A DNA stretch of 7,447 nucleotides from Candidatus Zixiibacteriota bacterium. Lineage in GTDB: Bacteria > Zixibacteria > MSB-5A5 > GN15 > PGXB01. How positions within the stretch are numbered: the stretch's first letter is position 1; the number at the start of each line of letters is the position of its first letter. A program made the translations under genes and the position numbers. The notes beneath the pieces were generated by a model that saw nothing but the letters and a program-made list of their open reading frames with translations, made no database searches and had not been told where the DNA came from. The DNA is taken from the NCBI GenBank assembly GCA_026397495.1, contig JAPLUS010000216.1, positions 1 to 7,447 of the forward strand. The letters are read 5' to 3'. Below, piece after piece: positions 6,045 through 7,447 of this stretch.

Positions 6045-6062
6045 GGCAGGCTTTAGCCTGCC
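6045..6062. repeat. Hairpin: 7-bp perfect stem, TTTA loop
   Basis: GGCAGGC (6045-6051) pairs perfectly with GCCTGCC (6056-6062) around TTTA. The left arm plus flanks (CGGCAGGCTTT, 6044-6054) is repeated at 6233-6243, where the right arm is missing, so the second copy looks like a decayed unit. A TTTT at 6068-6071 follows, so weak terminator activity for the SRPBCC gene is possible. Confidence 0.6.
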
Positions 6063-6071
6063 CGAAGTTTT

Positions 6072-6167
6072 GTAGGTCAAAATCCCCTCGGGGGAAGGGT
6101 GCGGTGCTGGTGGGGGGTTTTGACATTTATATTTAAAAAGTCAAAAGCCTTCGGCATTTTGACCTAC
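6072..6167. repeat. 12-base perfect inverted repeat with nested alternative pairings
   Basis: GTAGGTCAAAAT (6072-6083) is the exact reverse complement of 6156-6167. Inside, GTCAAAA or its complement occurs four times in alternating orientation (6076-6082, 6118-6124, 6140-6146, 6157-6163). Bases 6076-6087 can also pair with 6113-6124 (12 pairs, one G-U), and 6140-6149 with 6153-6163 (one bulge). The outer stem and these two local hairpins exclude each other. Confidence 0.65.
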
Positions 6168-6196
6168 TTTGACTGGTCTCATTTTTCAGAATGTAG

Positions 6197-6223
6197 CGCA
6201 AAAAAATCCCGAAGGGTTTTGCG
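6197..6223. repeat. Bulged hairpin related to the neighbouring repeat
   Basis: CGCAAAA (6197-6203) pairs with TTTTGCG (6217-6223), and CCC (6208-6210) with GGG (6214-6216) around GAA, leaving a bulge on the left side. The pattern (A-run plus CCC, short loop, GGG plus T-run) resembles the 6076-6124 hairpin and may be a diverged copy. Confidence 0.45.
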
Positions 6224-6265
6224 ACCTGTGCACGGCAGGCTTTGGGGGGCTTGTTGAAAAACCCA

Positions 6266-6330
6266 GTAGGGCAGGTGCCCTGCGCACCTGCCGAATTAAT
6301 AATGGCACGAGCGCGGGGCTCATGCCCTAC
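6266..6330. repeat. Composite repeat: outer 8-bp stem enclosing two hairpins
   Basis: GTAGGGCA (6266-6273) and TGCCCTAC (6323-6330) are exact complements. Between and overlapping them lie GGCAGGTGC (6270-6278) with GCACCTGCC (6284-6292), a 9-bp perfect stem with a 5-base loop, and GGCACGAGC (6304-6312) with GCTCATGCC (6318-6326), a 9-bp stem with one mismatch and a 5-base loop. The two hairpins have equal dimensions and similar ends, as expected of a paired palindromic repeat unit. Confidence 0.65.
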
Positions 6331-6347
6331 CAATCTTCACTTTTTGG

Positions 6348-6367
6348 ATTCTGGCTTTTGCCAGAAT
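6348..6367. repeat. Hairpin: 8-bp perfect stem, TTTT loop
   Basis: ATTCTGGC (6348-6355) pairs with GCCAGAAT (6360-6367) around TTTT. The layout GGATTC...GAATGAC resembles a short dispersed repeat style seen in many proteobacterial genomes (compare the neisserial dRS3 ATTCCC...GGGAAT form). No U-tract follows on either strand, so a factor-independent terminator is not supported. Confidence 0.55.
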
Positions 6368-6381
6368 GACAGGTTGGAGGT

Positions 6382-6398
6382 CATCATGGGTCATGATG
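6382..6398. repeat. Hairpin: 7-bp perfect stem, GGT loop
   Basis: CATCATG (6382-6388) pairs with CATGATG (6392-6398) around GGT. It lies about 30 bases past the stop of the minus-strand aminotransferase gene and could protect or shape that 3' end. No T-run follows on the minus strand. Confidence 0.4.
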
Positions 6399-6428
6399 GA
6401 GGCACATCGCCATAAATCTATCAAATAA

Positions 6429-7447
6429 TCAGTGTTTCTCTCTGCTTAAAGCAATTTCCTCGACCGCCTTAATAGCCGTGCGGATTTCATCTTCCGTATT
6501 AAAAGGGCCAACCCCGAAACGAACCATACCATTAATTTTATCAGTCCCCAGTTGCTGATGTACCAGCGGCGCACAGTGGAGTCCGGTCCGGCAGGCGATA
6601 TTGTAATCCCGATCCAGCCTGGCACCGATATCCGGAGCCTCAAGATTATTGATGTTGAAAGCCAGAGCGCCGATATGGCCGTTCAAATCATCCTGGCAAT
6701 ATAAAGTCACGCCATCAATTTTCCGCAGGCCGTCACGGAGTATTTCCAGCAATCTCATCTCTTGTTTATGAATGTTGCTTATCCCTTTTTTTTCAAGCCA
6801 TTCGACTCCGGCCTTAAGACCGGCGATTCCAGGCAGATTGGCAGTCCCGTATTCCAATCGGTAAGGATATTCCTCGAGATGCGTGCGAACAGCCGAGCTT
6901 ATTCCGGTTCCGCCGGCGCGGGTATGCCGAATTTCAATACCCTCGCGAACATAAAGCCCACCGATTCCCATTGGCCCCATCAATGATTTATGCCCGGGAA
7001 AAGCGATCAGATCCAGGTTCATTTTCTCCATATCAATAGGGATTGTCCCCGCCGTCTGCGAAGCATCAATTAGAAAAGGAATTCCCCTTTCCCGACAAAT
7101 CCGCCCGATTTCCCCTATTGGCTGAACGGTACCTATAACATTGGACCCATGAATAACGGCTACTAATCGGGTATTTTTCTTAATCTTCTTCCGGATATCC
7201 TCAGGATTAACAAAGCCGCGGCCGTCAAAGGGGATATGATCAACTTCAACATTATTATATTTATAGAGATGATATAATGGACGCAGGACCGAGTTATGTT
7301 CAAGATTGGTGGTGATGGCATGATCACCCTCTTTGAGAAGTCCGAATATGGCCAGATTGAGAGCGTCGCTGGCATTAGACGAGAAAATCAGTCGGTTTGG
7401 ATCGGTGCCGTTAAAAAATTTTGTCAGAAGTTTCCGGGTATCAGCTA
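6429..7447 (-). CDS. Class V aminotransferase, cysteine desulfurase family protein (N-terminus cut by window edge)
   Basis: Bases 7445 down to 6429 encode 338 residues plus the stop; roughly the first 40-50 residues lie beyond the right edge. This is a PLP enzyme of fold type I. Local residue numbers: FSSNASDALNLA at 21-32, TTNLEHNSVLRPL at 45-57, FLIDASQTAG at 124-133 (D127 for the PLP pyridine nitrogen, Q130), FPGHKSLMGP at 149-158 with K153 as the Schiff-base lysine, RLEYGTANLPGIAGL at 196-210 and CRTGLHCAP at 285-293. C291 sits where desulfurases carry the persulfide cysteine. The closest family I recall is the SufS-like 'cysteine desulfurase family protein' (TIGR01977 type). Sulfur mobilisation from cysteine is the likely role, but the true substrate is open because no Isc or Suf partner is visible. 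The gene converges on the repeat-rich spacer. Confidence 0.9.
   Translation of the reverse strand, partial: ADTRKLLTKFFNGTDPNRLIFSSNASDALNLAIFGLLKEGDHAITTNLEHNSVLRPLYHLYKYNNVEVDHIPFDGRGFVNPEDIRKKIKKNTRLVAVIHGSNVIGTVQPIGEIGRICRERGIPFLIDASQTAGTIPIDMEKMNLDLIAFPGHKSLMGPMGIGGLYVREGIEIRHTRAGGTGISSAVRTHLEEYPYRLEYGTANLPGIAGLKAGVEWLEKKGISNIHKQEMRLLEILRDGLRKIDGVTLYCQDDLNGHIGALAFNINNLEAPDIGARLDRDYNIACRTGLHCAPLVHQQLGTDKINGMVRFGVGPFNTEDEIRTAIKAVEEIALSREKH

Larger units (their letters stand above)
5960..6428. repeat. Gene-free spacer packed with inverted repeats between convergent genes
   Basis: These 469 bases separate the 3' ends of the SRPBCC gene and the aminotransferase gene. I find no credible coding region, tRNA or transposase remnant. 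At least six separate hairpin-forming units occur from 6045 to 6398, several sharing word families (CGGCAGGCTTT, GTCAAAA, GGCA...TGCC). Position between convergent gene ends and dense dyads fit a cluster of REP/BIME-like or MITE-like repeats. None of the hairpins is followed by a clean U-tract, though some may help end transcription. Bases 5960-6040 hold only a weak dyad (GGTCG 5991-5995 with CGACC 6007-6011). Confidence 0.6.

Noticed and set aside
6090..6117. G-rich stretch as a G-quadruplex
   Set aside because: Only three runs of three or more G are separated by loops; a fourth is missing, so a three-tetrad quadruplex is not supported.
6133..6369. Two overlapping 66-codon open frames, one on each strand, in the spacer
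   Set aside because: Both run straight through the inverted repeats, have no ribosome site, and their compositions reflect palindromic DNA (each is nearly the other's antisense). No protein family is recognisable.
6348..6370. Factor-independent terminator for the flanking genes
   Set aside because: The stem is good, but no run of T follows it on either strand; the T-run lies on the wrong side.
5960..6428. CRISPR array
   Set aside because: The repeats are inverted, unevenly spaced and of differing sequence, with no constant direct repeat and spacer periodicity.

Overview
The window (roughly 45-47% G+C by eye) looks like chromosomal DNA of an uncultured Gram-negative bacterium. A CMP-Kdo synthetase fragment implies lipopolysaccharide, and GatC implies tRNA-dependent amidation. 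Motif and codon style would suit an FCB-type or Zixibacteria-like lineage, but that placement is a weak inference with no marker gene to settle it.

Layout: (1) 1-496, minus strand: gatC followed by the start of kdsB, with one base between them. (2) 497-740: regulatory spacer with a strong minus-strand promoter for gatC and several dyads ahead of the plus-strand operon. (3) 741-3617, plus strand: three tightly packed genes, namely an unrecognised sensor-like protein (tentatively GAF/PAS-like), an NtrC-type regulator (receiver, AAA+, Fis-type HTH) and a GAF-like protein. (4) 3614-5174, minus strand: ruvX then mltG, overlapping by 29 bases. (5) 5175-5275: a divergent promoter region with a perfect dyad in the middle. 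(6) 5276-5959, plus strand: a probably exported SRPBCC/START-fold protein. (7) 5960-6428: 469 bases without a credible gene, packed with inverted repeats, between two convergent gene ends. (8) 6429-7447, minus strand: a class V aminotransferase of the cysteine desulfurase family, cut by the window edge.

The most interesting unit is the 741-3617 cassette. Its NtrC-like regulator keeps Walker A, the arginine-finger region and the sensor II motif. It has, however, replaced the whole GAFTGA loop (ungapped alignment) and the Walker B glutamate. It should therefore not be able to drive sigma54 promoters in the usual way. It sits between two putative sensory proteins, with no histidine kinase in view. 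A 20-base dyad upstream of the operon recurs with one mismatch inside the first gene, a candidate operator pair.

Two other points stand out. Three promoters (gatC, ruvX, SRPBCC gene) place the predicted transcription start at or within a base or two of the start codon, and none has a Shine-Dalgarno sequence, suggesting leaderless mRNAs. The 5960-6428 spacer holds repeat-derived hairpins, including two mutually exclusive 12-bp pairings.
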